From contig NZ_JAJUBB010000006.1 in assembly GCF_028683135.1 (NCBI RefSeq), positions 62,001-126,000 of the forward strand: a DNA stretch of 64,000 nt, in the 5' to 3' direction. A program made the translations under genes and the position numbers. The DNA comes from Enterovibrio qingdaonensis (lineage in GTDB: Bacteria > Pseudomonadota > Gammaproteobacteria > Enterobacterales > Vibrionaceae). Each line of letters begins with the position of its first letter. Position 1 is the first letter of the stretch. A model generated the notes under the pieces. That model saw only the letters and a program-made list of their open reading frames with translations, had not been told where the DNA came from and made no database searches. Below, piece after piece: positions 37,665-46,071 of the stretch.

Positions 37665-38537
37665 CTAGTCATCATCGTCATATTTGCGAGGTTTAGACGA
37701 CGCTTCAACCACGGGGATACCGTAATCTTCGAGGATCATTGCGATTTCGGGAGCATTTGCATCTATGGCCATTTCTACCGTTTTTTTCCATGGTCGCTCG
37801 CCATAGCGCACGCCCATAGACATCGCGAAATCAAACACCTTGCTGCCTTCAGATGTCATAGGAATAACGGTTAAATTGGGTTGAGGTTTAGCAAAATAGC
37901 CAGCAATAGGCCCCCAGATCAGCAACACATCAAACTCACCGTCTGAAACGCGTTTTACCATCTTGCCAGGATAGTCTTCTGGGTCGCCGTTCATGATACG
38001 GAAAAAAGAGGTGTTGTCTTTGAACCCATTGTCTCTCAGCCAAGAAACGGCAGGAGAGGGCGTGAAAGCAGCCACTTTCAGAGTGTGTTTAATCTCGTCA
38101 GGGAGGTTGGCGAGATCTTGTTGCGTTTTAACATCCGCTAACGCGCCTTCTTTGCGTAGCAACAACGAGTAGGCAGAGCGATAGTAAGGTTTGGTAGTGG
38201 CGGCGATGTCAAATTGGGCGGGGACACCAATGACTAAGTCGCAAGCAAAACGGCCAGTTTCATCAGACCAATTTTTGAGGGTATTGCGTATAAATCCCAT
38301 GCGCTGTGGGAACCAGACATATTCTACGTCCAGCCCAAAATAATCCCCCAGTTGCTCTGCGATTTTGTTTTCAAAGCCTTGTTGGTTTCGATTGGAGTAG
38401 GGCAAATTATTGGGGTCGGCACAGACCCGAAGCTTATCGGGCAGTGGCGAGGGGAAGGTCGCCTGCGCCGCGTGCGCAGTGACACCAAATAGAAGTACAA
38501 ATACCGCGATAAGGAGTCGATTCAAAAAGTATGTCAT
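37665..38537 (-). CDS. xoxJ: XoxJ/MoxJ-like periplasmic binding protein
   Basis: The 290-residue protein has a signal peptide (ending THA-AQATF) and the quinoprotein-associated binding-protein pattern LRVCADPNNLPYSNRNQQGFENKIAEQLGDYFG. It ends in a short acidic tail (YDDDD). XoxJ binds partly unfolded XoxF and is thought to help activate it, possibly with cofactor loading. GTAGGAGG precedes the start. It is a paralogue in role of the binding protein at 14189-15142, so each PQQ dehydrogenase has its own. Confidence 0.85.
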   Translation of the reverse strand: MTYFLNRLLIAVFVLLFGVTAHAAQATFPSPLPDKLRVCADPNNLPYSNRNQQGFENKIAEQLGDYFGLDVEYVWFPQRMGFIRNTLKNWSDETGRFACDLVIGVPAQFDIAATTKPYYRSAYSLLLRKEGALADVKTQQDLANLPDEIKHTLKVAAFTPSPAVSWLRDNGFKDNTSFFRIMNGDPEDYPGKMVKRVSDGEFDVLLIWGPIAGYFAKPQPNLTVIPMTSEGSKVFDFAMSMGVRYGERPWKKTVEMAIDANAPEIAMILEDYGIPVVEASSKPRKYDDDD

Positions 38538-38550
38538 GTTCGCCTCCTAC

Positions 38551-38925
38551 CTACTGGGCTCGTGTGATTTGTTGATCTACAAAGCACTGATGTTCCGCAT
38601 CCTCTTTGATGGTGAGGTAGCCCTTTCTTGCCGTTCTGCTGTCTTTTGATGAGCGGAAATAGCCTCCCCGCTCGCCACGCATATTCTTTAAACGAACAAA
38701 TGCATCGGCATAAGTGTACTCATCAAAGGTCATCTCACTGGCGATTTTGTCAATGACGCAACTGCATCCGTACATATTGACGTAGTTTGGGCCGCCTTTG
38801 AGGGCCATGCATTCTTGGACGAATTTCACTCTTTCAACGGTAGGGAAATCGTTGGCACTGACAGGGGCGGCAAGCACCCCAGCCAGTAAAATGAAAAGCG
38901 AACTTATTTTGACGACTTTGACCAT
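38551..38925 (-). CDS. Small secreted cysteine-containing protein of the XoxF island
   Basis: The 124-residue product has a signal peptide (ending APVSA-NDFP). Its mature part has four cysteines: one in FVQECMAL, two in YGCSCVIDKI and one in EHQCFVDQQ. The C-x-C pair and the spacing suggest disulfides or a metal site. No named family is recognised. A strong AGGAGG site precedes it and the XoxJ-like gene follows 13 bases later, so it belongs to the XoxF operon. Confidence 0.72.
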   Translation of the reverse strand: MVKVVKISSLFILLAGVLAAPVSANDFPTVERVKFVQECMALKGGPNYVNMYGCSCVIDKIASEMTFDEYTYADAFVRLKNMRGERGGYFRSSKDSRTARKGYLTIKEDAEHQCFVDQQITRAQ

Positions 38926-38943
38926 AAGTTGCCTCCTACAAGG

Positions 38944-39396
38944 TTATAGCAAACCTTCTTTTTGTAAGTGTTTTCGGAATTTTTTCAGCAAGCCCTTGGC
39001 GGGCAGTAGGGATTTGTCTTTTTGAATTTCTTCGAAGTAGGCGTCTATGATTCCGCCAATGTCATCGGGGTTACCAACCAGCAAAATACCGCCCATTCGT
39101 GCCCCCCAATGTGGTGTGCATTTGTAGACGTAAACCCCTTCATTGTCGAAAATAAAACTGACATCAACACCGAGTTCGGTTTTTATTTTCTCTGTACCTT
39201 CCGGCACCATGACATCGATGGTTTCAATCAAGTGAGCAGGCATGTTGGTCCAACTCACGCGATCTCCAGGCTCAATGACAACAAACATGGGATCGAACTT
39301 CACGCCGACAGCACGTATTTCATGTTCTTCTTCTGCAATGCTTTGACCAATCAATCCCCAAAATAAACAGAATGATAGAAAGATACGTTTATACAT
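38944..39396 (-). CDS. Pseudoazurin-like cupredoxin
   Basis: ATG at 39396 gives 150 residues with signal peptide ending QSIA-EEEHEI. The type I copper ligands are H55 (MPAHLIET), C93, H96 and M101 (CTPHWGARMGG), matching the pseudoazurin spacing C-x2-H-x4-M. A basic C-terminal helix (PAKGLLKKFRKHLQKEGLL region, about 130-150) is added. It is encoded right after xoxF, where a XoxG cytochrome would normally be found, so it may be the electron acceptor of XoxF. An in-frame ATG at 39450 is rejected. Confidence 0.83.
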   Translation of the reverse strand: MYKRIFLSFCLFWGLIGQSIAEEEHEIRAVGVKFDPMFVVIEPGDRVSWTNMPAHLIETIDVMVPEGTEKIKTELGVDVSFIFDNEGVYVYKCTPHWGARMGGILLVGNPDDIGGIIDAYFEEIQKDKSLLPAKGLLKKFRKHLQKEGLL

Positions 39397-39472
39397 ATGA
39401 AATCCTTTTTCTTTTCCAATTTGAGTGTAGAAGGCGTGGCGCAAATTCAACCTGATGCATTGATTCAGATTT

Positions 39473-39502
39473 AAGAAAAAGGGGGAATAAACTCCCCCTT
39501 CC
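39473..39502 (-). terminator. Terminator/attenuator after xoxF
   Basis: On the minus strand AAGGGGGA-GTTTAT-TCCCCCTT is followed by TTT. It lies between xoxF and the cupredoxin gene and may lower expression of the accessory genes relative to xoxF. Confidence 0.7.
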
Positions 39503-39549
39503 TCATGCCCAGGCTGCGTCAGAACGCTGTGGGCTTATTGATTCTTATA

Positions 39550-41358
39550 TTAATTGGGTAGTGCAAATACGGTCAGAACGCCACCTAGTTGGGTGTAATC
39601 TGAGAGTTTACGATACGCACCTACCGCACCTAGGCCGTCGGTGTCACCTTCAAGTCCGGCTGCCATACCAATACCAGCCCAGCCACCAATACCTGAAAGC
39701 ACAGCAACATATTGCTTGCCGTCATGCATATAGGTATTCACGTTGCCGATGATGCCAGATGGTGTTTTGAAGCGGTAAAGCTCTTTACCTGTCTTCTCAT
39801 CGACGGCTTTGAGGTAACCTTCGAGTGTGCCGTAGAACACCACGCCACCGCCCGTTGCCAATGCGCCACTCCATACTGAGAATGGCTCAGGCAATGACCA
39901 GACGATCTCGCCTTTTTCCGCATCCCACGCGATAAAGTTACCTAAGCCACCGTGGCTACCTGGTGCAGGGAACATAGATAGTGTCGCCCCTACATAAGGC
40001 TGACCCGCCGTGTAGGAAACTTCAAAAGGTTCATAGTTCATGCACACGTGGTTGGTAGGTACGTAGAACAGGCCTGTACGAGGGCTGTATGTTGCAGGTT
40101 GTTGGTCTTTTGAACCCAGTGCTGCTGGACAAATTCCTTTGGTGTCGACATCTTCACCGTTTTGCGCAGTTGAGTACTTCGCCACGACTTGTGGAACACC
40201 GGTTTCCATGTCGACATGCGTTGCCCAGTTAACGGCAGGGTCGAATTTCTCAGCGACCAGCAGTTCACCCGTTACACGATCCAAGGTATATCCAAAGCCG
40301 TTACGGTCGAAGTGCACCAGCAATTTTCTGTCTTTACCGTTGAACTTCTTATCGACAAGAATCATCTCGTTGATGCCGTCATAATCCCACTCATCGTGCG
40401 GCGTCATTTGATATAGCCACTTCGCCATGCCTGTATCCGCATCGCGCGCCATGATGGTCATGGAGTACTTGTTGTCACCCGGACGTTGCGATGGGTTCCA
40501 CGTACTTGGGTTACCTGTTCCGTAGTAAACAAGATTCAGATCAGGGTCATAAGTGAACCAGCCCCAGGTTGTACCGCCACCAATTTTCCATTGGTCGCCT
40601 TCCCATGAGTCCAAGCTGGAGCTTTTACCGATAGGTTTGAGCATTGCGGTCGTTTTTTCTGGGTCAACTAACATTTCGTCATCCGGCCCAGTGCTGTACG
40701 CACGCCAAGCGACGCTGCCGTCTTTGATGTTATAGGCCGTGACATAACCACGAACACCAAACTCACCACCACTGATACCAGTGATAATTTTGTCTTTTAC
40801 GACAAGAGGTGCGTTGGTATTGGTGGCACCGACTTTGGGATCGCCGTTGATCACTTTCCAAACCACTTTACCGGTTTTCTGATCTAGCGCGACGAGTGTG
40901 GTATCTGCTTGTTGAAGGAAAATTTTCCCATCCGCATAGGCAAGACCACGGTTAACGGTGTCACAACACATCACGGCAATGACGGAAGAGTCTTGCTTCG
41001 GTTCATACTCCCAAAGCAATGTTTGGTTATTTAAGTCAATGGCAAAGACCTTGTTTGGAAATGGTGTGTGGACATACATGGTATCGCCCAGTACCAATGG
41101 ACCACCTTCATGACCGCGCAAAACGCCCGTTGAAAATGTCCAAGCAACCTGAAGGTCTTTGGCATTTTTAGCATTGATTTGGTCAAGTGGGCTGTAACGG
41201 GTACCGTCGTAGTTACCACCCCACATTACCCATTGATTAGGATCTTTTTGTAGCTCGAGCAACTCATCATTTGCCTGAGCAACTGTCGGAGACAGCATGG
41301 CAAGGGAAACCGTTGCGACGGCTAATAAAGAGCTCCGCAACTTTTCTACAACTATCAT
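39550..41358 (-). CDS. xoxF: Lanthanide-dependent methanol dehydrogenase XoxF
   Basis: ATG at 41358 behind GGAGGAAG gives 602 residues with a signal peptide ending VAQA-NDELL. The sequence follows XoxF closely: [34 protein letters not shown] region, [10 protein letters not shown] with the vicinal disulfide, [31 protein letters not shown] and [23 protein letters not shown]. The catalytic D325 is followed by D327 (WDYDG), the lanthanide ligand. The enzyme oxidises methanol (and other small alcohols or formaldehyde) in the periplasm with PQQ and a rare-earth ion. Confidence 0.95.
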   Translation of the reverse strand: MIVVEKLRSSLLAVATVSLAMLSPTVAQANDELLELQKDPNQWVMWGGNYDGTRYSPLDQINAKNAKDLQVAWTFSTGVLRGHEGGPLVLGDTMYVHTPFPNKVFAIDLNNQTLLWEYEPKQDSSVIAVMCCDTVNRGLAYADGKIFLQQADTTLVALDQKTGKVVWKVINGDPKVGATNTNAPLVVKDKIITGISGGEFGVRGYVTAYNIKDGSVAWRAYSTGPDDEMLVDPEKTTAMLKPIGKSSSLDSWEGDQWKIGGGTTWGWFTYDPDLNLVYYGTGNPSTWNPSQRPGDNKYSMTIMARDADTGMAKWLYQMTPHDEWDYDGINEMILVDKKFNGKDRKLLVHFDRNGFGYTLDRVTGELLVAEKFDPAVNWATHVDMETGVPQVVAKYSTAQNGEDVDTKGICPAALGSKDQQPATYSPRTGLFYVPTNHVCMNYEPFEVSYTAGQPYVGATLSMFPAPGSHGGLGNFIAWDAEKGEIVWSLPEPFSVWSGALATGGGVVFYGTLEGYLKAVDEKTGKELYRFKTPSGIIGNVNTYMHDGKQYVAVLSGIGGWAGIGMAAGLEGDTDGLGAVGAYRKLSDYTQLGGVLTVFALPN

Positions 41359-41881
41359 GTTTACTTCCTCCATGACGGCATATGCAAAAAATCTGCTTTG
41401 CATATGATGCCTTTATGTCGCAATTAAGGGGTGCAATCCGCAGGTTTAGGTTTCGCCCTTCTCACCAGTAATGTCCGACTATTTATAAAAAGCGTAGGGC
41501 ACCTTGGTGTATCCGGCGAAGGACAACGAGGCGGTTTCGCGATTTAGCATTGAACCCGTATGCCAACTCATTCCAGCATTTCATGTCCGGCTACATCATG
41601 TTGCCAAACGGTGTTAAGAAAATGTTGGTGTTTTGAGTTTATGGCAGCTTTTCGGCTTGTGTGAGCGGGAAAAAGACACAACACTTTTGTTCGGCGGCAA
41701 CAATGTCCACACCATTAATAATGGTAGTTATTGCATTGATATAATTGATTTTGTTTGGGGTGTTCGCATGTGGGGTTCACATGAAAAAGTGCGTGTGACC
41801 CCGGACTTTGTTACAAGGAAATCAGTTGGATATAAAGCCCGGGTCAACATGCCTTTTTATTGAGACGGATACAGTGGTGAT
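41359..41881. promoter_or_regulatory. Long leader/promoter region of xoxF
   Basis: This gene-free stretch of about 520 bases between xoxF and the SoxYZ-like gene (both minus strand) must hold the xoxF promoter. ATGTCCGACTA (41471-41481) and ATGTCCGGCTA (41583-41593) form a direct repeat 112 bases apart that could be regulator sites. Plus-strand open frames here lack ribosome sites and are thought non-coding. Confidence 0.45.
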
Positions 41882-42664
41882 TCAAATGTCCCATTCATTG
41901 GAAAATTCGCGTCCTGTTGAATCCTTTACATCCGCTTTCAGTTTTCCCTGCTTTTCACTGTCAACATGGAAGGTGAATGTTGGGTTTTCACTAATGGAAA
42001 TACCGCCATTGAAGCGCATAACAGGTTCGCCTTCTAACGTGATGTTCACGTCACTGACATAGTCAGAGGGAATCCAGTGACGGGTCAGTTGATCAATTTG
42101 TAAGCCGCTGTAATTGGGATGACTGATCAGCAGTTGTAGTTGTCGTGTGTCGTTGACCCCAAGATCTTTGAGTTTCATTTTACCCATTCGCTGACGCGCT
42201 AATACATCGTCAGCTCCCGCTGGGGCAGAGCACCCGCCTGACGCTTTTACAAAATTACTCGCAATATGTAATTTTCCATCTTTAGTTTTGGCGATCGCTC
42301 TTACTGGGCTGTAGGCGTTAATCCTTACCCGAGTCGAGATATTCGCAATGCCACTGTTAGGACTGAGGTCGAATGTGCCCACAATCGGGGAGGGGTTGTT
42401 GTCGACGATGAGATAAATTTTTTCTACGGGATTTGGGTCATCCTGCTTAACATTCACCTTTATATCTAAAGGGACGATCGCGGCATCAATGGCGCGTACG
42501 GGTGAGATGAGCGTGACGACATCATCTTCAATAAGCGGACCGGCGTTGGGGAAGAGGCTGTCTCTTATCAAGGGCCAGTTGGCACTTTCCAAATTGCTTT
42601 GAGCTTGTGATGTGGCTGGCAGCATGAACAATAGTGCTGACAGCATCACGATAATGGATTTCAT
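41882..42664 (-). CDS. Quinoprotein-associated SoxYZ-like carrier protein (TIGR04557-like)
   Basis: ATG at 42664 gives 260 residues with signal peptide ending SQAQ-SNLE. Residues about 30-150 resemble SoxY and end with the swinging-arm-like motif SGGCSAPAG, holding C145; residues about 165-260 resemble SoxZ (ISHPNYSGLQ, and STGREFSNEWDI at the end). SoxYZ carries sulfur intermediates on a cysteine, but in this fused form beside PQQ enzymes the cargo is unknown. It is encoded 16 bases after the zinc hydrolase. Confidence 0.86.
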   Translation of the reverse strand: MKSIIVMLSALLFMLPATSQAQSNLESANWPLIRDSLFPNAGPLIEDDVVTLISPVRAIDAAIVPLDIKVNVKQDDPNPVEKIYLIVDNNPSPIVGTFDLSPNSGIANISTRVRINAYSPVRAIAKTKDGKLHIASNFVKASGGCSAPAGADDVLARQRMGKMKLKDLGVNDTRQLQLLISHPNYSGLQIDQLTRHWIPSDYVSDVNITLEGEPVMRFNGGISISENPTFTFHVDSEKQGKLKADVKDSTGREFSNEWDI

Positions 42665-42680
42665 GACGTTTCTCCTTTCG

Positions 42681-43595
42681 TTACTCCCACTCCAGCTCTT
42701 TATATGCCTGAATGACATTGCGCGGATGGAACAGCTCAAACAACTTCCATTCGGACGATTGGGACGTTAATACCGTCTCGCTGGCGGTGTTGATATCAAT
42801 GTTTTTTTGAATGGCGGCACGAACCTCCTGTGCCAAAGAAGAGAGATAGCGCGTCTGTTTTTTGAATGCGTCTGGGCCGGTTTGAACGGCACCGTGTCCG
42901 GGGATCACCCTTTTATAAGGCATAGCTTCCAGTTGTTTGGTGACGTTGAGCCAACCAATCAAGCTGCCGTCCAACGTTGGTGTGTGGTCGATAAACAGTA
43001 AGTCACCAGTGATCAGCGTGCCGGTTTTTTCGTCAAACACGGTAAGATCGTGTCGGGTGTGGGCTCTATCATGTGCCGTTAAAACCAAAGGACGATCACC
43101 GAGATCAATCACAGTTTCCGTTTCGACGAGTTGTGTGGGGGCAACGGGCTTTGTTCCTGTGAACCAAGGGCTGTTCAACCTTTCCATGTAGTACCCGACC
43201 TTGGCTGCAAAATCCCCTGGGTAACGGGTATGGGCGACAAATTGGGGATCCTCTTCTATAAAAGCTTGATTCCCAAAGTGATGATCGGGATGTACATGAG
43301 TGGTGATGACATGGGTAATAGGCAGTTTAGTGATGCGCCGGATCCCTTTTAGTAACGCTTCCCCTGTACGTTGGCTCGCCCCTGTATCAATCACAGCGAC
43401 CGCGTCATTGCCCACAATAAACGTCATGTTGGCCACCGGATCGGTTTGCGTTGTGAAGAGATCGGCAATTTCGCCTTGATGACAGTAAACACCGGGAGCA
43501 ACCTCACTAAAGGTGAGATTGGGAGTCTCTGCTGACGTGGTGAAGCTTATCAATGTACCTAACAGCATTAGGGTATGGCGAATAGGGAGCATCAT
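42681..43595 (-). CDS. Quinoprotein relay system zinc metallohydrolase (metallo-beta-lactamase fold)
   Basis: The 304-residue secreted protein (signal peptide ending TSA-ETPN) has the zinc motif H100-x-H102-x-D104-H105 (THVHPDHHFGN), then AHDRAHTRHD and the later HG (PGHGAVQTG) ligands. It resembles the SoxH-like group tied to PQQ-dependent systems. It overlaps the rhodanese-like gene by 4 bases, so the two are coupled. Together with the SoxYZ-like carrier it probably removes or processes a group carried on cysteine. Confidence 0.86.
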   Translation of the reverse strand: MMLPIRHTLMLLGTLISFTTSAETPNLTFSEVAPGVYCHQGEIADLFTTQTDPVANMTFIVGNDAVAVIDTGASQRTGEALLKGIRRITKLPITHVITTHVHPDHHFGNQAFIEEDPQFVAHTRYPGDFAAKVGYYMERLNSPWFTGTKPVAPTQLVETETVIDLGDRPLVLTAHDRAHTRHDLTVFDEKTGTLITGDLLFIDHTPTLDGSLIGWLNVTKQLEAMPYKRVIPGHGAVQTGPDAFKKQTRYLSSLAQEVRAAIQKNIDINTASETVLTSQSSEWKLFELFHPRNVIQAYKELEWE

Positions 43596-44140
43596 GGTCT
43601 TACCGGGGTCTGAGTTTCTAGCTCATATCCCGCCTCCTGCCAGCCTTTAACGCCTGCGCGATACCAATAGACGTCTTTGGCTCCGAGTTCAATCGCACGT
43701 TTCCCTGCGTTCCATGAGTGCCAGCAGCTTGGTTCACAGAAAACCACAACGGGACCCTGTTGCGGAATATTCTCTGCCAGTAGTGAAACCAATGAATCGG
43801 GCACGATGCCATGCCCGACATTGGCAAGCCAAAGGGATGACGGAATGGTGTCGCGTTTTGGCTCAATCCACAGCGTGTCTTTGGATAAGCCTTCTGGACG
43901 GTTTGGTGCCGGATAGACGTCAATGAGCACGGCGTTGGCATTAGCCATGAAGAGTTTCAGAGCCTCAGGCGTTTCTATCACCTGAGCACCTTGAAGCGTC
44001 TCCGGTACCGGTGCGCGATACTGCGCATTGCGATAGCCGTCTGGCTCAGGAACTGTCTCTGCATTGATGCTAGTGGCGCAAAAATAAAGAAAAATCGCAC
44101 ACTTAACACATAAAGCCTTAATTAAACTACGGACTTTCAT
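43592..44140 (-). CDS. Rhodanese-like PQQ-catabolism protein with C-x3-C-W motif (TIGR03865-like)
   Basis: The 182-residue protein has an N-terminal secretion signal (IFLYFCATSINA-ETV) and a rhodanese fold (about 50-175). The active-site loop reads FCEPSCWHSWNAGKRAIELG, with C135 and C139-W140, the motif that defines the PQQ-associated family. VLIDVYPAPNRPEGL is the matching first strand. A sulfur-transfer or thiol-redox role in the periplasm is likely. It is the first gene of this minus-strand operon. Confidence 0.86.
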   Translation of the reverse strand: MKVRSLIKALCVKCAIFLYFCATSINAETVPEPDGYRNAQYRAPVPETLQGAQVIETPEALKLFMANANAVLIDVYPAPNRPEGLSKDTLWIEPKRDTIPSSLWLANVGHGIVPDSLVSLLAENIPQQGPVVVFCEPSCWHSWNAGKRAIELGAKDVYWYRAGVKGWQEAGYELETQTPVRP

Positions 44141-44159
44141 ACTACTTTCTTCCGATAAA

Positions 44160-44179
44160 TCTCCTACCTTGGTAGGAGA
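44160..44179. promoter_or_regulatory. Perfect palindrome upstream of the rhodanese-like gene
   Basis: TCTCCTACC-TT-GGTAGGAGA has nine-base arms and lies 20 bases before the rhodanese-like start, a good operator or leader-hairpin candidate. Confidence 0.5.
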
Positions 44180-44189
44180 AGGGCGGAGA

Positions 44190-44220
44190 GTTATCCATTA
44201 TGGATTAACATTAGGATAAC
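44190..44220. promoter_or_regulatory. LysR-type operator candidate
   Basis: GTTATCC (44190-44196) and GGATAAC (44214-44220) flank a region that itself holds TCCATTATGGA, a perfect 11-bp palindrome. This nested symmetry between a LysR gene and its divergent target is what LysR regulators usually bind. Confidence 0.5.
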
Positions 44221-44288
44221 AATCAGACCGTCATGGGGCGGATTTTATTGTTGCAGCCATCAATAAACTTCTTTTCAGTGGAGCAAAG

Positions 44289-45233
44289 ATGAACCGTTGG
44301 AGTGGTGTTGAAGAATTTGTTGAAGTTGTCAACAGTGGCAGTTTTACCGCCGCCGCAAGGAAGCTTGGTGTTTCTACATCTCATGTCAGCCGTCGAATCG
44401 ATGCGCTGGAGAGCCGATTGAGCACAAGACTCCTTTATCGTACAACCCGACAAATAACGCTGACGGAAGTCGGCAAGATGTATTTCGATCATTGTAACAA
44501 CTTGATCGAGAAGTTTGCTGAAGTCGAAGCACTGGTGACCCAGATGCAGACGGAACCTGTGGGGACGTTAAAAATCACCGCGCCGTCAATTTTTGGGGAG
44601 AAGTTCATTGCGCCACTGGCCAATGACTTCATTAAAGTGCATCCCAAACTCAGCGTTGAATTTCACTTTACCAATGATGTCGTTGATATTGTTCACGACG
44701 GGTATGATCTCGCGATCCGTACCGGGGAGCTCAAAGACAGTACGCTTATGGCCAAAAAATTGGCCCCGCGAAAACTGTATACCTGCGCGTCACCGTCTTA
44801 CCTTCGTGAAAATGGCATTCCTCAGACATTAGAAGATTTGCAATCTCATAATTGTTTGGTTGGGTTAGTGGACAATTGGACGTTTTCGGAAAACGGGTCT
44901 TGCATACAGTTTAAGCCTAAAGGCCGCTGGCATGGGAACAGTGGAAGTGCGGTACTGGATGCAACACTGCGTGGCTTAGGGCTAGCGCAATTGCCAGATT
45001 ACTATGTACATCAGAAGATCGTTTCGGGTGAGCTGGTGGAAGTGCTGACAGAGTATCACGCGCCTGATTCCGCGGTATGGGCGGTGTATCCATTTAATCG
45101 CAACTTGTCTGCGAAGGTGAGGTTGTTTGTTGATTTCCTCTCAGATTCGTACTCTCACCATTTACCGTGGTTGGAGGAAGAGCATCAGGAGGGGCAACTT
45201 TCCGACGATGAGCCGAACCAAGAAGCCAGCTAA
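44289..45233 (+). CDS. LysR-family transcriptional regulator
   Basis: The 314-residue protein has the LysR helix-turn-helix at residues 5-62 (FVEVVNSGSFTAAARKLGVSTSHVSRRIDALE) and an effector domain starting GTLKITAPSIFGEKFIAPL at about 92. It belongs to the common CrgA/DmlR-like subgroup. GGAGC precedes the ATG. It is divergent from the rhodanese/zinc hydrolase/SoxYZ-like operon and so may control the XoxF island; the inducer is unknown. Confidence 0.88.
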   Translation: MNRWSGVEEFVEVVNSGSFTAAARKLGVSTSHVSRRIDALESRLSTRLLYRTTRQITLTEVGKMYFDHCNNLIEKFAEVEALVTQMQTEPVGTLKITAPSIFGEKFIAPLANDFIKVHPKLSVEFHFTNDVVDIVHDGYDLAIRTGELKDSTLMAKKLAPRKLYTCASPSYLRENGIPQTLEDLQSHNCLVGLVDNWTFSENGSCIQFKPKGRWHGNSGSAVLDATLRGLGLAQLPDYYVHQKIVSGELVEVLTEYHAPDSAVWAVYPFNRNLSAKVRLFVDFLSDSYSHHLPWLEEEHQEGQLSDDEPNQEAS

Positions 45234-45261
45234 CACTTAACTTCGTAAAGTGAGCCGGTAT

Positions 45262-45290
45262 AAAAAAGCCAGCAATGATGCTGGCTTTTT
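45262..45290. terminator. Bidirectional terminator between lysR and fklB
   Basis: AAAAAGCCAGCA-ATGA-TGCTGGCTTTTT, between convergent genes. Confidence 0.9.
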
Positions 45291-45299
45291 CCAGTTGGC

Positions 45300-45920
45300 T
45301 TACAGGATATCCAGTAGCTCAACTTCGAATACTAGTGCAGCGAATGGTGGGATTGCTGCACCCGCACCGCGCTCACCGTATGCCAGATCTTGTGGGATGT
45401 ACAGTTTCCACTTAGAACCAACAGGCATCATTTGCAGTGCTTCAACCCAACCTTTGATTACGCCAGTTACTGGGAACTCAGCTGGTTGACCGCGCTCAAC
45501 AGAGCTGTCGAACTTAGTGCCGTCAGTCAGGGTGCCGTGGTAGTGAACACGTACTTGCTTGTCTGACGTTGGGATTTCGCCGTTACCTTCAACCAGTACT
45601 TCGTATTGAAGGCCTGATTCAGTCACGGTTACTTCTGCACGCTGCGCGTTTTCAGCCAGGAATGCTTCGCCTTCTGCTGCTGCTTCTTTCGCTGCAGCTT
45701 GACGAACTTCTTCAGCTTGCGTGTGCAGTTCACGCAGTGCGTTGTTGATTTCGTCAATTTCGATTTCAGGCATGTTACCCGCCAGAGCGGTTGCGATACC
45801 TTTCGCAATTGCATCAACGTTCAGACCTTCCAAGCCGCTGCCAGCCAGTTGCTGACCCATTTGCAGGCCGATGCCGTAGCTTGCTTTTTGCTCTACGGTC
45901 TCCAGTTTTACATCAGACAT
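45300..45920 (-). CDS. fklB: FKBP-type peptidyl-prolyl isomerase FklB (FKBP22)
   Basis: ATG at 45920 gives 206 residues; an in-frame start at 46094 adds 58 residues without similarity. An N-terminal dimerisation helix region (1-90; [15 protein letters not shown], then [19 protein letters not shown]) precedes the FKBP domain (about 100-206: [72 protein letters not shown]). It speeds proline isomerisation; without a signal peptide it is cytosolic. The neighbour OapA/YtfB-like gene is divergent, as in E. coli. Confidence 0.94.
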   Translation of the reverse strand: MSDVKLETVEQKASYGIGLQMGQQLAGSGLEGLNVDAIAKGIATALAGNMPEIEIDEINNALRELHTQAEEVRQAAAKEAAAEGEAFLAENAQRAEVTVTESGLQYEVLVEGNGEIPTSDKQVRVHYHGTLTDGTKFDSSVERGQPAEFPVTGVIKGWVEALQMMPVGSKWKLYIPQDLAYGERGAGAAIPPFAALVFEVELLDIL

Positions 45921-46036
45921 GTCGTCTCTCTTTATTTGCGGGTTTAAAGTGTGGAAGGATAACAGGTGCAGGTAGTCAGGGACAAATCGGGTTACAGATT
46001 GGTTATTGAATATGCGCACGAAATACAGGAAAGTAC

Positions 46037-46071
46037 AATTGTCAGCCAGTAGATTGCGGTTGCTGACAATT
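46037..46071. promoter_or_regulatory. Inverted repeat in the fklB/oapA-like divergent promoter
   Basis: AATTGTCAGC (46037-46046) and GCTGACAATT (46062-46071) are perfect 10-base arms with a 15-base spacer. A second repeat, GCTAGCA/TGCTAGC, lies at 46087-46114. Confidence 0.45.

Noticed and set aside
39550-41358. Reading XoxF as a glucose or general sugar quinoprotein
   Set aside because: It lacks the N-terminal membrane helices of membrane glucose dehydrogenase, and the motif pattern is that of XoxF methanol dehydrogenase.
41633-41863. Plus-strand frame of 76 codons in the xoxF leader
   Set aside because: No ribosome site, odd composition and no family resemblance; the region is better explained as promoter DNA.
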